Below are positions 1 through 12,003 of a stretch of 64,000 bases of DNA, one piece after another. The DNA comes from Punctularia strigosozonata HHB-11173 SS5 (Eukaryota > Basidiomycota > Agaricomycetes > Corticiales > Punctulariaceae), in contig NW_006767442.1 of NCBI RefSeq assembly GCF_000264995.1, forward strand, positions 1,208,634 through 1,272,633, read 5' to 3'. A program made the position numbers and the translations under genes. A model generated the notes under the pieces. It did not search any database and was not told the DNA's origin. It saw nothing but the letters and a program-made list of their open reading frames with translations. Within the stretch, counting starts at the first letter, position 1. Each line of letters opens with the position of its first letter.

Positions 1-49
1 TTTCGTTCGAAAGTACGGAGCTCACACTACATACATGCCTATCCTTCAG

Positions 50-1875
50 CCGGCCTCTGTTCCGGCAACGTTGCGGTGATGCACTCCGTCCTCGGCGAAT
101 TAACCGACTCGTCGAATCAAGCAGTCGCGTTTCCGATATACGGATTGGTCTGGCCCGTCGGGGCTATCTTAGGGTCAGCACAAAACCCGCGCTCTCAACC
201 TCATTTAAGGCGAAGAACTAACCTCGTTTCGGTTATTTTGCCTTTGGTGCAGACCGCTGCTGGGAGGTACGCTATCCCGTCCGGCGGAGAACTTCCCGGC
301 GTTGTTCGATACCGCGCTCTTCCGGTAAGTACCAGTGTGTGTTTTCCTGGGCGTGACAAGTCGGCGCATTCATATCTGTGACAGCCGTTTCCCTTTCTTC
401 CTGCCTTGTTTGATCGCCGGCGTGACCGCACTCGGCGGTTGTGTTCTCGGCTGGTTATGGCTAGACGAGGTGAGCGCGCAACACCACGTTTATCGTGAAT
501 AACGCGCTGATTCCGTCCCAGACCCTCCCAAGCAGGGTCAAAACCAATAGACGGGCACAAGACGTCGAGCACATCCCGTTGTCGTCGAAAGAAGGAAGTC
601 AGCACCACGACTTGCATTCGGCCCACGCCGATCTGGACGAGCGGGGCGCAGAGCATCAGCTCAGTCATCGCGAGTACCCGCCCCACCGGTCCAGATCGAG
701 CTCAAGCTCCGAAACGCTATACGATCCAAACGATCAAGACGGACAACCATCCTCTCCCAAAAACAAAAGCCGCAGCCCCGCGGTTTCGAATGGCCACGCG
801 ATGCACGGCAGAGGTAGTGACCAGAAAGTGACGATGCGCAGCTTGCTCTCGATTGCCATCATCCGCGCTCTCTGTCTCTCGGGAATGGCGCTCGCCTTCC
901 TCAACACCGGCTTCGACGTCGTCTTTGTCCTCTTCTGCTACTCGCCCGTACGACTCGGCGGGCTCGGTTTAGACGTACGTCCCCCCTTCCTTCACTCATC
1001 ATACCCAAACATCGTCCTGACCTGTCGTGATCGTAGCCCTCGCAGATCGGCTACATCCTCTCGCTCTCGGGCGTATGCTCGATCGCGATCCAGATCTTCA
1101 TCATGCCCACGCTCCTCCGCAAGTTCGACCTCGTCCGGATGTACGGCGTCTGCATGGCGATCTGGCCCGCCGCGTTCGCGCTCATGCCAGGTCTGAACGT
1201 GCTCGCGCGCGTGGACGGCAACCCGTTCACGTTCGGATCCGTCTCGCTCGCCGGGGACGTGCTCGGGACGAACGGCGGTGGCGCGAACGGAACGCTCTTA
1301 GCGGCGAGGGAGATCGCGCATACCGCGTTGGAGGCCTCGGGCGCCGTGCACGAAGGCGTGGCGGGCGACTCCGGCGCGGCGGCGCTCGGCCCGCTGGTCT
1401 GGCTCGGGATCGCGCTCATCCTTTTCCTCGCGCGGTCGGCGTGCATCGCCTACTCGTAAGTGGCTTCAAGATCGCCTTATCCTGTTCATCGCGCTGATCC
1501 CTTCGTTCGGACCAGATTGAGCATGATCCTCGTCAAGGAGAACGCGCCGAGCCCGGCCGCCCTCGGGACGACCAACGGCCTCGCGCAGGCGACCATGTGC
1601 TTCGCCCGCGCGTTCAGTCCCGCGTTCGTGAGGTGTGTGCCTTTTACCTCTCTTTCGCGGTGGTCGAAGTGATGAATCTGATGACGAAGATGTATAGCTC
1701 GCTGTATGCGATTTCGGTGGACACCGGCCTGCTGGGCGGGTACGCGTGGGTCACGGTCATGGTCGTCATCTCCGTCTGCGCGTCGCGCATCACGCGCACC
1801 ATCGAGCGCGAGACGAAGCGGGTCGGGCGCGGGCACGCCGAGCACGGTGCGGAGGCGCTCGTAGGATTCGAGTGA
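50..1875 (+). CDS. MFS transporter, DHA1-like, 3' part (5' end outside window)
   Basis: C-terminal portion of a major facilitator superfamily transporter of the plasma or vacuolar membrane; substrate unknown. Exons by hand splicing: 50-173, 253-324, 385-469, 522-974, 1037-1455, 1516-1632, 1698-1875, with consistent phases; earlier exons lie before base 1. The first visible exon carries GELTDSSNQAVAFPIYGLVW, the region around TM5 typical of fungal DHA1-type carriers, and further helices follow (for example FPFFLPCLIAGVTALGGCVL). A long hydrophilic Ser-rich loop of about 100 residues sits in the 522-974 exon, as expected for the central cytosolic loop between the two six-helix halves. The C-terminal helices end with a short charged tail (ERETKRVGRGHAEHG). 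Family assignment is firm; the exact subfamily is inferred. Confidence 0.85.
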
Positions 1876-3074
1876 GGCGCGCCCCTGGCCGTGCCCACCG
1901 CCGGTCCTTTTGCCACCGGCTCGATCGAGACGCGAATATGACGAACGCGCTTCTTGCTTTGCAACACCGCGCGAAACGCTTCTCCCTCCGACCCTTTCTC
2001 CCCTCCACTCCTGGTTATCGCTCCCTCGTTTCATCGGCTCGCCGAGCCGCGGACGCCCACATGCTGCAGATTTCCCGGTATCATTCCAGCGCTGCGGCGG
2101 CGACGACACGTGAGTGCCGCTAACATCATATGGTCTCCCGGTGGTGCGCGTATGTCGATGTCGACAAAAGTCGCAAAACGCTCCAGGCCCCACACCCAAA
2201 AAAAAAAATCGAGTCGAACTGACGCCACCAACTCGCCTATTATTGGGAGGCCCCGAGCTCGCGCCCTGCGCCACCAACACGCGCGCACGCATAGAAAGTC
2301 ATAGAACACCCATATACATACGGAACAAAGCCCCTTTCCAACCTTGTTCCCCGGTCTCCATTCATATCCACCCACATCCCTCCTATGCATCGCTTTTCAT
2401 TCTCGCCAGCTTCACCGCTGTCGGACCTTGTCGTTGTTGTGTCGTTGTCGTCCTTGTAGACTAAAAAGGCCCTCCGCCCTTGTATGTATGTATAGATAGA
2501 TGCACGTACGTAACTAGACACGATACGGGTCCCGAGTCGGCGGCGGCTCTCGTTTCTCTGCGGAGCGGGCGATGTCTGCGAAGACCACAATGCCGCCCGA
2601 GATCAGAAACAAGGCGAAGGTTCGATGGTCCGCCCAACGTGCGAGATGGGTTTTCTCACTCGCACTGGTCGCGAAAAGGCAAATCTCTGTTCTTTTCTTG
2701 CTTTGTTCCCGAATTCATGGCACATGCAGCTTCATTGCGCTGGAACTTAAAAACAGCGACATCAAATTCGCATGGGAACCAACGTCACACCACTTTGCGC
2801 CATCTTTTCCCTCGTGGTTGGTTTAGCAGCGTGTGGGATTAAACGGAACGTATTACGATTACAACGGTGTGCTACAAGCTAGTAATGCAATTGTTCAAAT
2901 TCATGAAGCAGTCGTGATTGCGTGCGAGAACAAAGGGGGGAACAATTGATGTAAATGGTGCACAAACAGACATTGAAGCAATTATCGGTGGTGTGGCAAA
3001 CAAACAAGCAAAAGGTTCGTGCGAGCAAAGCGACAGAGTCTCTTTTTTTGGTCCAAAGGGTATAAGGATCGTGC
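1876..3074. other. intergenic, convergent 3' ends
   Basis: Lies between the ends of the MFS gene and the Kre9/KNH-like gene, so it should hold two 3' untranslated regions. No coding potential that I can support; open frames here are short and lack recognisable motifs. Confidence 0.5.
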
Positions 3075-4033
3075 TTAGAGCATGAATGCGCCGGAAGCAA
3101 CGACCACGAGCGCCGAAACGGCGGCTCCGACAAGACCTGCCTTGTTCAGTGGCAAGGCAACGCCCGCAGCCGAACTGGAGGTGGCCGCGCCCGATGAGGT
3201 GGAAGAGCTGGGGGAGGTGGCGGTAGAAAGCACGGAGGAGAGGGAGGAGGTCTTGCTCGAAAGGCCGCTGGAGAGGCTCGAGGCGGCGGATGAGGCGCTC
3301 GAAGCGAGGCTCGAGGCGGCATCGGAGGCGCTCGATGCGAGGCTGGAGGCGGCGGACGAGGCGCTGCTAGCGAGAGAGCTGGCCGAGCTGGCGGAGGAAG
3401 CCGCGGAGGATCCACCGGCAGCACCGGTGCCCGAGGCGGACGACGAGCCGGAAGGCGGCACGGTCGAGGTAGTCAACGAGCCGGTGAGGGTGGCGACGAT
3501 GGTCGTGGACGGGAAGGTGACCGTGGTCGTCGTCGTACCGGACGGGTTGGCCGAGACAGAGGTGATGGTGGACGTGCCGGACGGGTTGGGGTTCGAGCCC
3601 GAGAAGGTCACGGTGCTAGATGCGGCCTCGATGGCAAACTGGTCCGAGAAGTTGGGGTTCTGTCCGGAGAAATTGGCGACAACCGCGTAATCCGTGTCCG
3701 GGTTGACGAAGGGGACAACGATGATGGTACGTCCGGAGGATACCGAAACACCGGTGATGAGCGCGGTGGGGTCGATGACGCCGCCCTTGGCGAGGAAAAT
3801 ATCGCCCGTGGAAGAAGTGTCGACACCTTCGGTTGACCTGAGGGAGAGAGAGCGTTGTGAGCGTCAAAGCTTTGGGATGAACGAATGTATGCATACCAGG
3901 TGACATTGTGGTGGTGCCCGATTATCCAGGTAGTCGCGGCGTGGGGGTAGGTGATCTCAGCCGTCGCGCGCTTGGCCGGAGAGGCCGACGCGAGCGCGAA
4001 AAGCGAGAAAATGGCGGCGGTGAGCGCGTACAT
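3075..4033 (-). CDS. Kre9/KNH-type Ser/Thr-rich GPI-anchored cell-wall protein
   Basis: Predicted secreted, GPI-anchored wall protein of 299 residues. Two exons: 4033-3897 and 3837-3075 (59-nt intron splitting a Trp codon). It starts with a signal peptide (MYALTAAIFSLFALASASPA). The N-terminal domain has the Kre9/KNH pattern, ITYPHAATTWIIG followed by NVTW, and ends around PNFSDQFAIEAAS. Then comes a Thr/Ser-rich stalk, a Ser/Ala repeat block, and a hydrophobic C-terminus (VGAAVSALVVVASGAFML) preceded by small residues that fits a GPI signal. The family is common in Agaricomycetes and is associated with wall beta-glucan or stress responses; the role of this copy is not known. Confidence 0.85.
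3260..3400 (-). repeat. coding Ser/Ala minisatellite in the wall-protein stalk
   Basis: Imperfect repeats of about 15-30 bp encode alternating units such as SSASSAASSLASSASDA. They form the stalk between the KNH domain and the GPI signal, and are likely to vary in length between strains. Confidence 0.7.
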
Positions 4034-5143
4034 ATTTTACTCAGCGGCGTATTAGGGAGGGAAGACGTTCGTGAACGTAGGCGTAAAAGTCGTGAGCGGG
4101 GCAAGGATCAACACGTTCCTTGGAAAGTCGAACCCTGCGAGCCTGGGGTTTCTATAGCGTTCCATTGCAAAGGGGTGTCCAAGGCACACGGCATCGGACA
4201 GGGTCCGGGCAGGACTGTGTTCGAAATCTGCAAGGCGTTGACGCGCGCAGACCACGCGGTGACGTCAACCGCCATATTCCGCCCCAAATAAGGCGCGTTG
4301 GCCCCTCTTTTTCGCCCCGATTCTAGCCTCTTCCGGCATCTTGCATCATTCCCCCCTCCCAAGTCTCCCCTCTCAAATTAATGCTTCCTCCTCGGCCCTC
4401 CACGCTCGACGCACGCGCTGGCGTTCCACTCTGATGCTGGATTGGCGCGGCGTCGCTCCTCCCCTCTGACCTCGCCGTTCGGACGCTGTCTGAGACGGCG
4501 CCCCGACGCCGACCGGTGCAATAACGGCAGCCGATGCGATGCCTTCGCCACATTTTGGCTTCTAATTTTGATGCAACCTGTTCGATCGGTTTAGGAGAAA
4601 TCAAGTCGATATATATTTCTTCTGACGGCGGCCTGAGTGCGGCGGAATGGAAGACGTCTTCGGGACTGCAAATGTATTCACGCCTCGAAGCTCTCGTACA
4701 GATTCGTGTAGTTCATACTGTAACCAACTCATATCGCACAGCTCATGGTGTACCGGTTGCGCTAGCGCGACAGTATTATTTGCCTTGGTGCTCGCGGCGT
4801 GGAGGTCCGATGACGGAACTCGGGGTTACGTCAGTCCCGGCGCTTATTCCGTTTTAGGCGATATGCACGTCGGGCTCACATCAGTTGTGCAAAATAATGA
4901 TTGGTTTGTCTCTGACTCGACTTTCTCCTTACTTACGTCGCTGGCAAGTTGCTCTTCGAACTATGGCGCCCCTGCGCTGGAAACAAAGCCCCCGGATATC
5001 CCATGACCGCCTTCTAGGCTGCCTGCCTGATCAGTGGAAGAGCTGAAAAGGTTCACCGTACGTTTGCGGGTGACAAGAAGCGGTCTATCCGTTCAAACTC
5101 CTGTGTATTTGTCGGACTGTTAGTGCTCGATTGGTGCTCGATT

Positions 5144-5159
5144 CCGCTTCCGGAAGCGG
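5144..5159. repeat. 16-bp perfect palindrome
   Basis: CCGCTTCC followed directly by its reverse complement GGAAGCGG. It sits next to a 10-bp tandem duplication at 5123-5143 in a non-coding stretch. It could be a dimeric zinc-cluster factor site or chance. Confidence 0.6.
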
Positions 5160-5985
5160 ACGTAAACCCCTGGATCACGATCAGCGAATCCAGCGCGGGA
5201 TCAGACATATATGTACCGGACGATCCGGTGAACATGCGCTCTTGTCCTCAGGCCTCAGGCTCCGGGTCGCGGATGGTTTCTTCACTTACCCTCGGATGCT
5301 GCTCAACGTGATCCCGACGTAGCATGCAAATCCTCCTATGCGCCGCCGGCTCTGTGCTCTGTTGTTAACTATGGTCCCAGGATTGGTTCGCGAACACCGC
5401 TCTCGCTTCCGGACTAGACTCCCGCACCCTGTCATTTATCTGCTCTTCCTGGTGAATAGAGTGTGTTTGCTAGTGGTAACAGTTCTCCGCAGTAGGCAAA
5501 GATCTCCGCGGGGAGCCCCGCCAAAACATGCAGTGCATAGTCAACGTCCCGCTCCACCTGTGCTGCAAATACATTCTAATACGGCCTCTCGAATTGTGTT
5601 CCGGTTGCAGCATCATAAGTCGGTGCGATCCAGCAGAAGGACTGGCGCTATGTACAAAACTGTTGCATAAGCTTGATTCCAGGACCAGGAGGCGATTCCA
5701 TGTCCGTGCACGCGGATCTATGTCACCAATGACACCCGATACGCCAAACGACCACGTCTTGTCACGTCTATGTCGATTGGACCGGTTCATGGGCGCGCAT
5801 TGCTCTCGGGACGAACGCCTTGAACCTTTTGATTTGCCGTTGACGTGACAAGACATGGACGTTCATACTCAGATGAATCTCCGCCCAATCTGTTTCTGGC
5901 GTGCCCTCAGGCGGAAACCATGACCACAAAAAACGGCTTGTTACGATGAATGTCCATGAATATGAATGGTATTACGGCAAGGAAG

Positions 5986-6015
5986 GATGCTGATGATAAA
6001 GATGCTGATGATAAA
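5986..6015. repeat. 15-bp tandem duplication
   Basis: Two exact copies of GATGCTGATGATAAA lie back to back, about 60 bp downstream of the first DUF6534 gene's stop codon. Confidence 0.8.
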
Positions 6016-6076
6016 TTAGGCAGTCATGATCACGTTGGGGAAGACTCGAGCCAACTGAACAGTTACCCCCTCTTCA

Positions 6077-7496
6077 TCACTTCACGACGAGGAAATCGGG
6101 GACGGAAGGCACGCTGGCGCCGTACACGCCTCCCTTCTTCGCGTACCTCTCCTTGTTGGCCGCCGCCTGCGTCGAGAGGACATACGTATCCGTGTCCCTC
6201 CGCACCTCCAGCTGGATGTTCCGCGCAAAGTCGCTCGCGGAGTCGACAACGATGCCCTGGCTCTGGGAGTGGTGATCGGCGTTGTGCGCGCAGGGATGCC
6301 GCGCGGCGAGGCGGAAAGGCTCGAACGAGCCGAGGATGACGAAAAGCGTGAGGCAGTAGGAGCGCGAGAGCTGTTGCTGGAAGGCGAGGGTGACGAGGAT
6401 ACGTGGGGAAGCGAGGAAGGTGACGAACGTGATCGACGAGCAAGCTCTGTAAACCGCGACACGCAGTGAGCTATGATAGAGCAATCGTGGGCAAAATTAG
6501 GTACGCACACGATGAGCAGCCCGCGATTAATGACATAGGCAGTGAGACTGGACACGACGCGGTCGGTCTGGTGTAGCCCCGTCTTGGAGGCATCGAGGTA
6601 AGAGCATAACGTCGCGGTTATGAGAGCGTCCGCCACGATCGATATGACGAACGCAGCAGAGTTGATGGCCTGAGCACGAATTGGTATCCGCAGGTCGCAT
6701 ACAACGTGACAGGCTAAGGAGACGCACTTTTTCGGAGCCAACGGCACTGGTGTCTACGAACGAATCCCGATTTATGGTCCGGACCCAGAGGATTATGGTT
6801 AGGACGAAGCTCGTTACGGCACAGGCTGTCTGAACTTGAGAGTCAGTTGCGCGTACAAGAGATCATTCCATGACTCACTAGGGATCCATGAACCACGATA
6901 GCTTTTAGGTCCCGTTCACTCAATCTCCATGTTCGATAGCAAAAGAAGCTGAACATCACGTTAGCAGACCGCACAACACCAATGCCTAAAGTATCCCTCA
7001 CAGTTGCACGATCACGATAGTACTCGACACCAACATGCTCCACCCCACAAACGTCCCAGGTACTGCCGCCAACGCAAATATATTGCCGTAATTCGACACC
7101 AGGTAATGGTATAGAATCTGCCCCACTACGAACCCTGTTGAGCAGGTGCCACAAGAATTGGAGCTGCGAGCCTACTCAATGCAGTCGCAGCTGTTTCCAT
7201 CAGGCTAAGAAGGATGTCAGTACGCGGCAATGCAGGCGATGGTATCGCCACCTACACTAATAGCACGACCACCGCCCTAACGAGGGGCGGATCATTCGTG
7301 TTTTTTGCGCAATAGTGCCATGCCTACAAAGCCACGTTTTCCTTAGTTAGACAGGCGCACAGGAGTCGAAAAGAAAGAAAACGAGGCGTGCCTGTGATAG
7401 CTCGAAGCCATAGAGGGCAGTAGAAACCACGAAACCGACGAATATCGGTCCGATCGTTGGATTGAGGTCAACTATAGGGGTATCGGTAGGGCTCAT
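6077..7496 (-). CDS. DUF6534-type seven-helix membrane protein (array copy 1, intact)
   Basis: Predicted 345-residue polytopic membrane protein of unknown function, in a family expanded in Agaricomycetes. Eight exons: 7496-7392, 7323-7256, 7204-7176, 7134-7002, 6948-6879, 6829-6728, 6669-6509, 6446-6077; lengths sum to 1,038 nt with all phases consistent. Landmarks in order: GPIFVGFVVSTALYGFELSQ (TM1), QILYHYLVSNYGN (TM3), FFCYRTWRLSERD after TM4, then the DUF6534 core ADALITATLCSYLDASKTGL ... YVINRGLLI, a last helix near SSITFVTFLASPRILV, and a cytosolic tail with LEVRRDTDTYVLST. The first intron appears to use a GC donor (CAG|GCACGC). First of three tandem same-strand copies; no functional partner is evident. 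Confidence 0.85.
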
Positions 7497-8445
7497 AGTG
7501 GCACCGGTGGTCAGTGGGATGTAGTCTCGAATCCGCGTCAGGGTCGCATAGGGCCAAGTTATCAAGAGATCGAGAGGCGAAAGAGTGGGAGCGACGAAGG
7601 GAAGATTCGAGGTCGATACTCGGTTCAGCACTGGGTTCGCATCGCAATATCCGAGAACAGCTGATTATGATGACAGCAGTCCTTGTGCCGTGCCATTGGG
7701 CATTGAAGGCTGAAACGTGTGCGATCGCAGTTGCGTGAACCGTCGTCGTGAGACTGCGAAGGTCGCGGGCATCAGTGGGATGGTCCTCTTCGGGACACCC
7801 ATTCTTTCGAGTGGGAGTCCGTGGGACGCAAGGCTGGCGAACTAGTGAGCTTCAATCGCATGCACGTTGCAAGTTTAGTCTTGCTTGAGATCCGAGTGAG
7901 TCTGTCAGATCATGCGAGTGGAACATAGCAAAGAGAAGAGAGCGGTCATTAACTGGTCTCCACGTGGATCGCGCGGTCGCGTCCGAGAGGCCTGGTTGAG
8001 TCGTTGGGTGTGTTCTATGTCCCCATTGGGACGTGGCGGTGACGAGCCCCTTGCTATGTATCACAACGTCCACCAAGAAAGGTGTGGTCCTTTCGCATAC
8101 GATCTACGTGGAATACCCGTCTTTCCCTAGGCGATCACGACATCCTCGGTGCGGCATCACTTGTCGAGAACCCAACGCCACGAGCACTGCTGCCTATCGA
8201 CGGGACGGGAAAAGACGCAGCGACCCCTTATGCCTTACTACTTTGTGAACTCTGTCTATGATGTGCTCTCAACGTTGAATATATACCGTCGTGTCCTGAG
8301 ACGACCCCCATCTGACCACGCCAATACTGCGAACAGGGCCAAAGACCAGAATAACGTTAACTGGGGAAGTTCTGGAGATCAGACAAATGTTCGTTCAGTT
8401 CGCTATGGGTGCGATTCATAAGCGTGATGCAGCTAAGGCATTCTA
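7497..8445. other. spacer between DUF6534 copies 1 and 2
   Basis: No supported gene. It should contain the promoter of copy 1 and the 3' flank of copy 2. Confidence 0.5.
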
Positions 8446-9826
8446 TCAGCTCACCGTCCGTATCACGGCCGCAAAAGGACTTGCCCCCTTCTCCGACTCT
8501 TCGACAGAGTTTGTGGATACGTGTTTCACATCCATTGGCTCTTGCGGTTTGAGCACGTATGCGTCCGTGTCCTGTACAACCTCGAGGTGAACTTCTCGAT
8601 CGAATGAGACCCTAACACTGGAACCCTGGCCGGGGTGGGGAGTTGAATGGCTCGAACGACGACAGCAAGGTGAAGAGCGTGAGACAATACAACTTGGAAA
8701 GGAGCTGATGAAAGAGCAGGAATACCAGCGAGTGGCGTAGTGCTACGAAGGTGACGAGTTTCAAACCGTGGCATGACCTATCAAGGGTACGGTGAGCATG
8801 CTGCGGCAGGGAACGCACACGATGAGTAATCCCCGTGTGATCACATATCGACCCATGCTCTCGACCACAGTGTCCGTTTCTCTCAAGCCCGTTCGCGAAG
8901 TTCCAATGTAGTAATAAACGGTTACGGTTATAAGAACATCGGCCACCGAAAGCAGCCCGGCCGTGGTGGAGATGATGATCTACGGTGTGTAAGCTCAGTT
9001 TACTCGGGCATTCGTGTGCATATTGAACAAACCCGGTCGTAGGTCGTTTCAAGCTGAGTGAATGATTTCTTGAACAACTCGGACGAGACGACTACATAAC
9101 GTTGTCAGCAATTGGAAGTAAGCCGCAAAGGATACACTTGACCTGTGCCCGTCGCGAAACCTGCGATAATACATGCGAGCTGAAGAGTCTAAGTGAATTC
9201 ATGTTTTCGACCTTTGCCATCGGCTTACCAGAAGAGCGTCAATCATGGCAGCTCTTGTTTCTCCTCGCCCTAACCTCCATGTTCGGTACGCAAAGAATCT
9301 GAATCGGTCAGTTAGTGAGAATATCTCAAGTATCCTCGGAATGAGGATACCCACAGCTGCACAACACGAATCACCAATGAAGTGAACACGTTGTAGATCG
9401 CAAGCGACCTTGGGTCCGAATCCAGGAATGAAGCGTCGCCGTAATGAATGATTATATAGTCGTATAAGCTGTGTGCGACTTTCTGCATATTGAGCAACAT
9501 AAATAGTAGAGGCCTTGAACACATACAGAGCGCAGTCGTGATGGTCTCCGTTGATCTACCACAAACGAGCATGATTATTCAACGCCCATCAACTGGTTGA
9601 AAACGGCAACCGTACATCAAGCCAAACACCACTGTCTTCACCAATCATGGATCCTGCCACTGCCTAGTAGAGTATGAATATGCCTAGTTCGTAACATGAG
9701 CAAAAATTCAGCTGAGAGGGACAGTGAAATGGTATAGCCACACAAAGCGGTAGCCAAGATGAATCTAATAAATAAAACACCGACGGTGCTCCCTACGCTG
9801 GGTTGATCATCCGTTCTGGTGTACAT
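8446..9826 (-). pseudogene. DUF6534-type membrane protein (array copy 2, damaged)
   Basis: Same family and exon order as the neighbouring copy. Recognisable parts: start MYTRTDDQPSVGSTVG then LFIRFILATALCGYTIS; KVAHSLYDYIIIHYGD; FFAYRTWRLGRGETRA; MADVLITVTVYYYIGTSRTG; LLSKLYCLTLFTLLSSFEPF; tail REVHLEVVQDTDAYVLKPQ. Two lesions are visible. The second exon reads AYSYSTRQWQDP and then meets TGA at 9647-9645 before LVKTVVFGLM. The last exon needs a one-base shift near 8615-8625 to pass from SFEPFNSPP to the conserved tail. Both would be fatal without unusual splicing, so I call a recent pseudogene; sequencing error is the alternative. Its tail is closer to copy 3 than to copy 1. Confidence 0.7.
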
Positions 9827-10597
9827 GATCAAATACCTAGGGGACAGAGATCGCTTTTTGGTGCGTCTCAACTCTGTAAGCCCGTATATATATATTTGTG
9901 ATGGATCAGTCAACGCCAGTGAAAGGCTATGCGTTGCCCGGCAGGAACACTGCTATTCAATGATCGACTTCGAAGCGGGAATAACCTTGGCACACTGTGG
10001 GACCGGAACAGGACGCCCATAACGCGGTGGAGAAAAACGGTTTCGTCCACACCGTCTACTGATCTCAAGCAGTATGCATCGATGCGCCAAGTCTCCAGTT
10101 ACGGGAACCGAGCATGTAAACACACCCGTCGACATCCATGGACCACTCTTTGGAAGGTGTGAGCTACGGTGCCACCACGGGTACCCCTACCTTGCAGCGC
10201 TTCAAGCAAACGAGCAGACGCCGGAAATGACTCACTATACATATCCTTGGCTCAATTCAGTCGCGAGGCCTCGGAAGATCCGGAGACCATTTTGTAAGCG
10301 CGGCCATATACCATTGCAAGCATAAACTGGTGTTTTCAATTATCAAATAACTGCGGGATGACCAAGGACCTAGGACGTCGGCATACTGTTACATGATCAA
10401 GCAAACCGAGGGCACTCAAATGATGGAGGTACAAGTTGCGTCCTATCTGTTCGCCCCCCGTGCCGAATGAGATCTTCTGCAATCACGAACCAAACAGATG
10501 CACGTTTGAAAAATGCGGAAGATCAGACGAATGGTCCGTCGGATCGCTGTGAGTGCCACACGCAATTAAGCGCAACGAATACGGTTTTATAATGCTA
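9827..10597. other. spacer between DUF6534 copies 2 and 3
   Basis: No supported gene. Confidence 0.5.
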
Positions 10598-12003
10598 TCA
10601 GCTCACCCCGTGTCGAGAGAGAGGCTTAGATACCTGCTCAGCCTCGTCTACAGAGCCAGCAGATATGCGCTTAGCCTCCTTTACCCCTTGTGTCCTCAGG
10701 ACAAAGGTTTCCGTGTCTTGGACGACTTCGAGGTGTATTTCCCTGTTGTACGGGGTACCGTGCTCCGATTCTTCGCCAGTATGGCGGGAAACAAGCTTGA
10801 ACGGCTCAAACGATGTCAACAGGAGGAAGAGTGTAAGGCAGTAAACCTTGGGAAGCAGTTGATGGAAGATGAGATACACCAATGAGTTTTTGAATGTTAG
10901 CAGGGTGATAAGAAATGTCGCATGGCATATCCTATGAATCGTCATTAGATACTGTTCTTTGCGATTGAGCGGCAGGAATATGCACAGGGTGAGAAAGCCA
11001 CGTGTGAGTACGTATCCACTTATTCTTACGAGACCACGGTCTGTCTGTCTGAGGCCTGTCCTTGAGGACCCAATGTAGAAGTATAGCGTCACAGTGATAA
11101 GAATATCAGCTGCGGAGAATAATCCGGCTGTTATACTGGCAACAATCTATGGAACACCGTGTCAGCATGAAAAAATGCAGCCAATGAGAGTACGAACCTT
11201 TCCGAAGCCCGTGTCAATCTTAGAAAAGAGACCTGGCGAAAACGCCTCGGCTGAAAGGACTTATTGGCAACGTCAGGCGATGAACAAGCACAAAGTCTGG
11301 ATCACTAGACCTAGTCCCATTACGAAACCGGCGATTGTAAAGACAACCTGCAACTCTTGAGCAAGACTGTAGTCATGAAGCAAATGGAGAGTCTCACCAG
11401 GATGCTGATAACAAGGAGCGATTTTGTTTCGCCCTGTCCTAGCCGCCACGCTCGATAGGCGAAGAATCTACTAGATAGATCATGCCTGGGAACTTCTCTT
11501 TGAGAGCTATAGAACATACAATTGTACTATTGCCATAATGAATATGATGATAGCGGTGAAGGCTGCAAGTGATTTTGGTATCCAAAGGAGGAACGTTGGA
11601 TCGTTGTAGTGGATTACTAAACAGTAATACAGAGCATGGGCCGCTGTCGTACGGTTAGCAAGAAATGCGATATGACTGCATGCGACAGAACCCACATAGT
11701 ATCGTTGCCACGGTGTCCAACAGACTATTACAGCAGATGAGCGTGGCCACTAAGGCAGATGCAAGATGAATAACTCGTACACCAGGACCACAACAACATA
11801 TCTAAGAGGACGAGGATCTCTCCGGTACTTGGTTAGATATGAGTAGGCCTGATAAATAACTGTCAGCCTAGATAGTGCGCTGGTTGAGACCTCGGTTTCA
11901 GAGCTACCTTGGATAGGCTATACCCATACAAAACCGTAGCTAAGACAAAGCCAACAAACAACATCCCAATTGTCGATCTGAGGTCATGTTGGTTGCCAAC
12001 CAT
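10598..12003 (-). pseudogene. DUF6534-type membrane protein (array copy 3, probably damaged)
   Basis: Starts with MVGNQHDLRSTIG and LFVGFVLATVLYGYSLSK. Exons 12003-11908, 11848-11781, 11724-11696, 11643-11520 and 11467-11398 splice cleanly; exons 2, 3 and 5 have exactly the lengths of copy 1 (68, 29 and 70 nt). They give LDTVATIL, HALYYCLVIHYNDP and FFAYRAWRLGQGET. The sixth exon (VVFTIAGFVMG...) runs into TGA at 11275-11273, where the family continues; a one-base shift would restore homology. The core domain (ADILITVTLYFYIGSSRTGL) and the tail (REIHLEVVQDTETFVL, ending SKPLSRHGVS) are open. Either a single frameshift has inactivated it, or exon 6 is spliced in a way I cannot see. Confidence 0.6.

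Larger units (their letters stand above)
4034..6076. other. 2-kb gene-poor stretch
   Basis: No gene I can support. It contains short direct repeats (5123-5132 and 5134-5143; 5986-6000 and 6001-6015) and a perfect 16-bp palindrome at 5144-5159. The first few hundred bases should be the promoter of the wall-protein gene. Confidence 0.45.
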
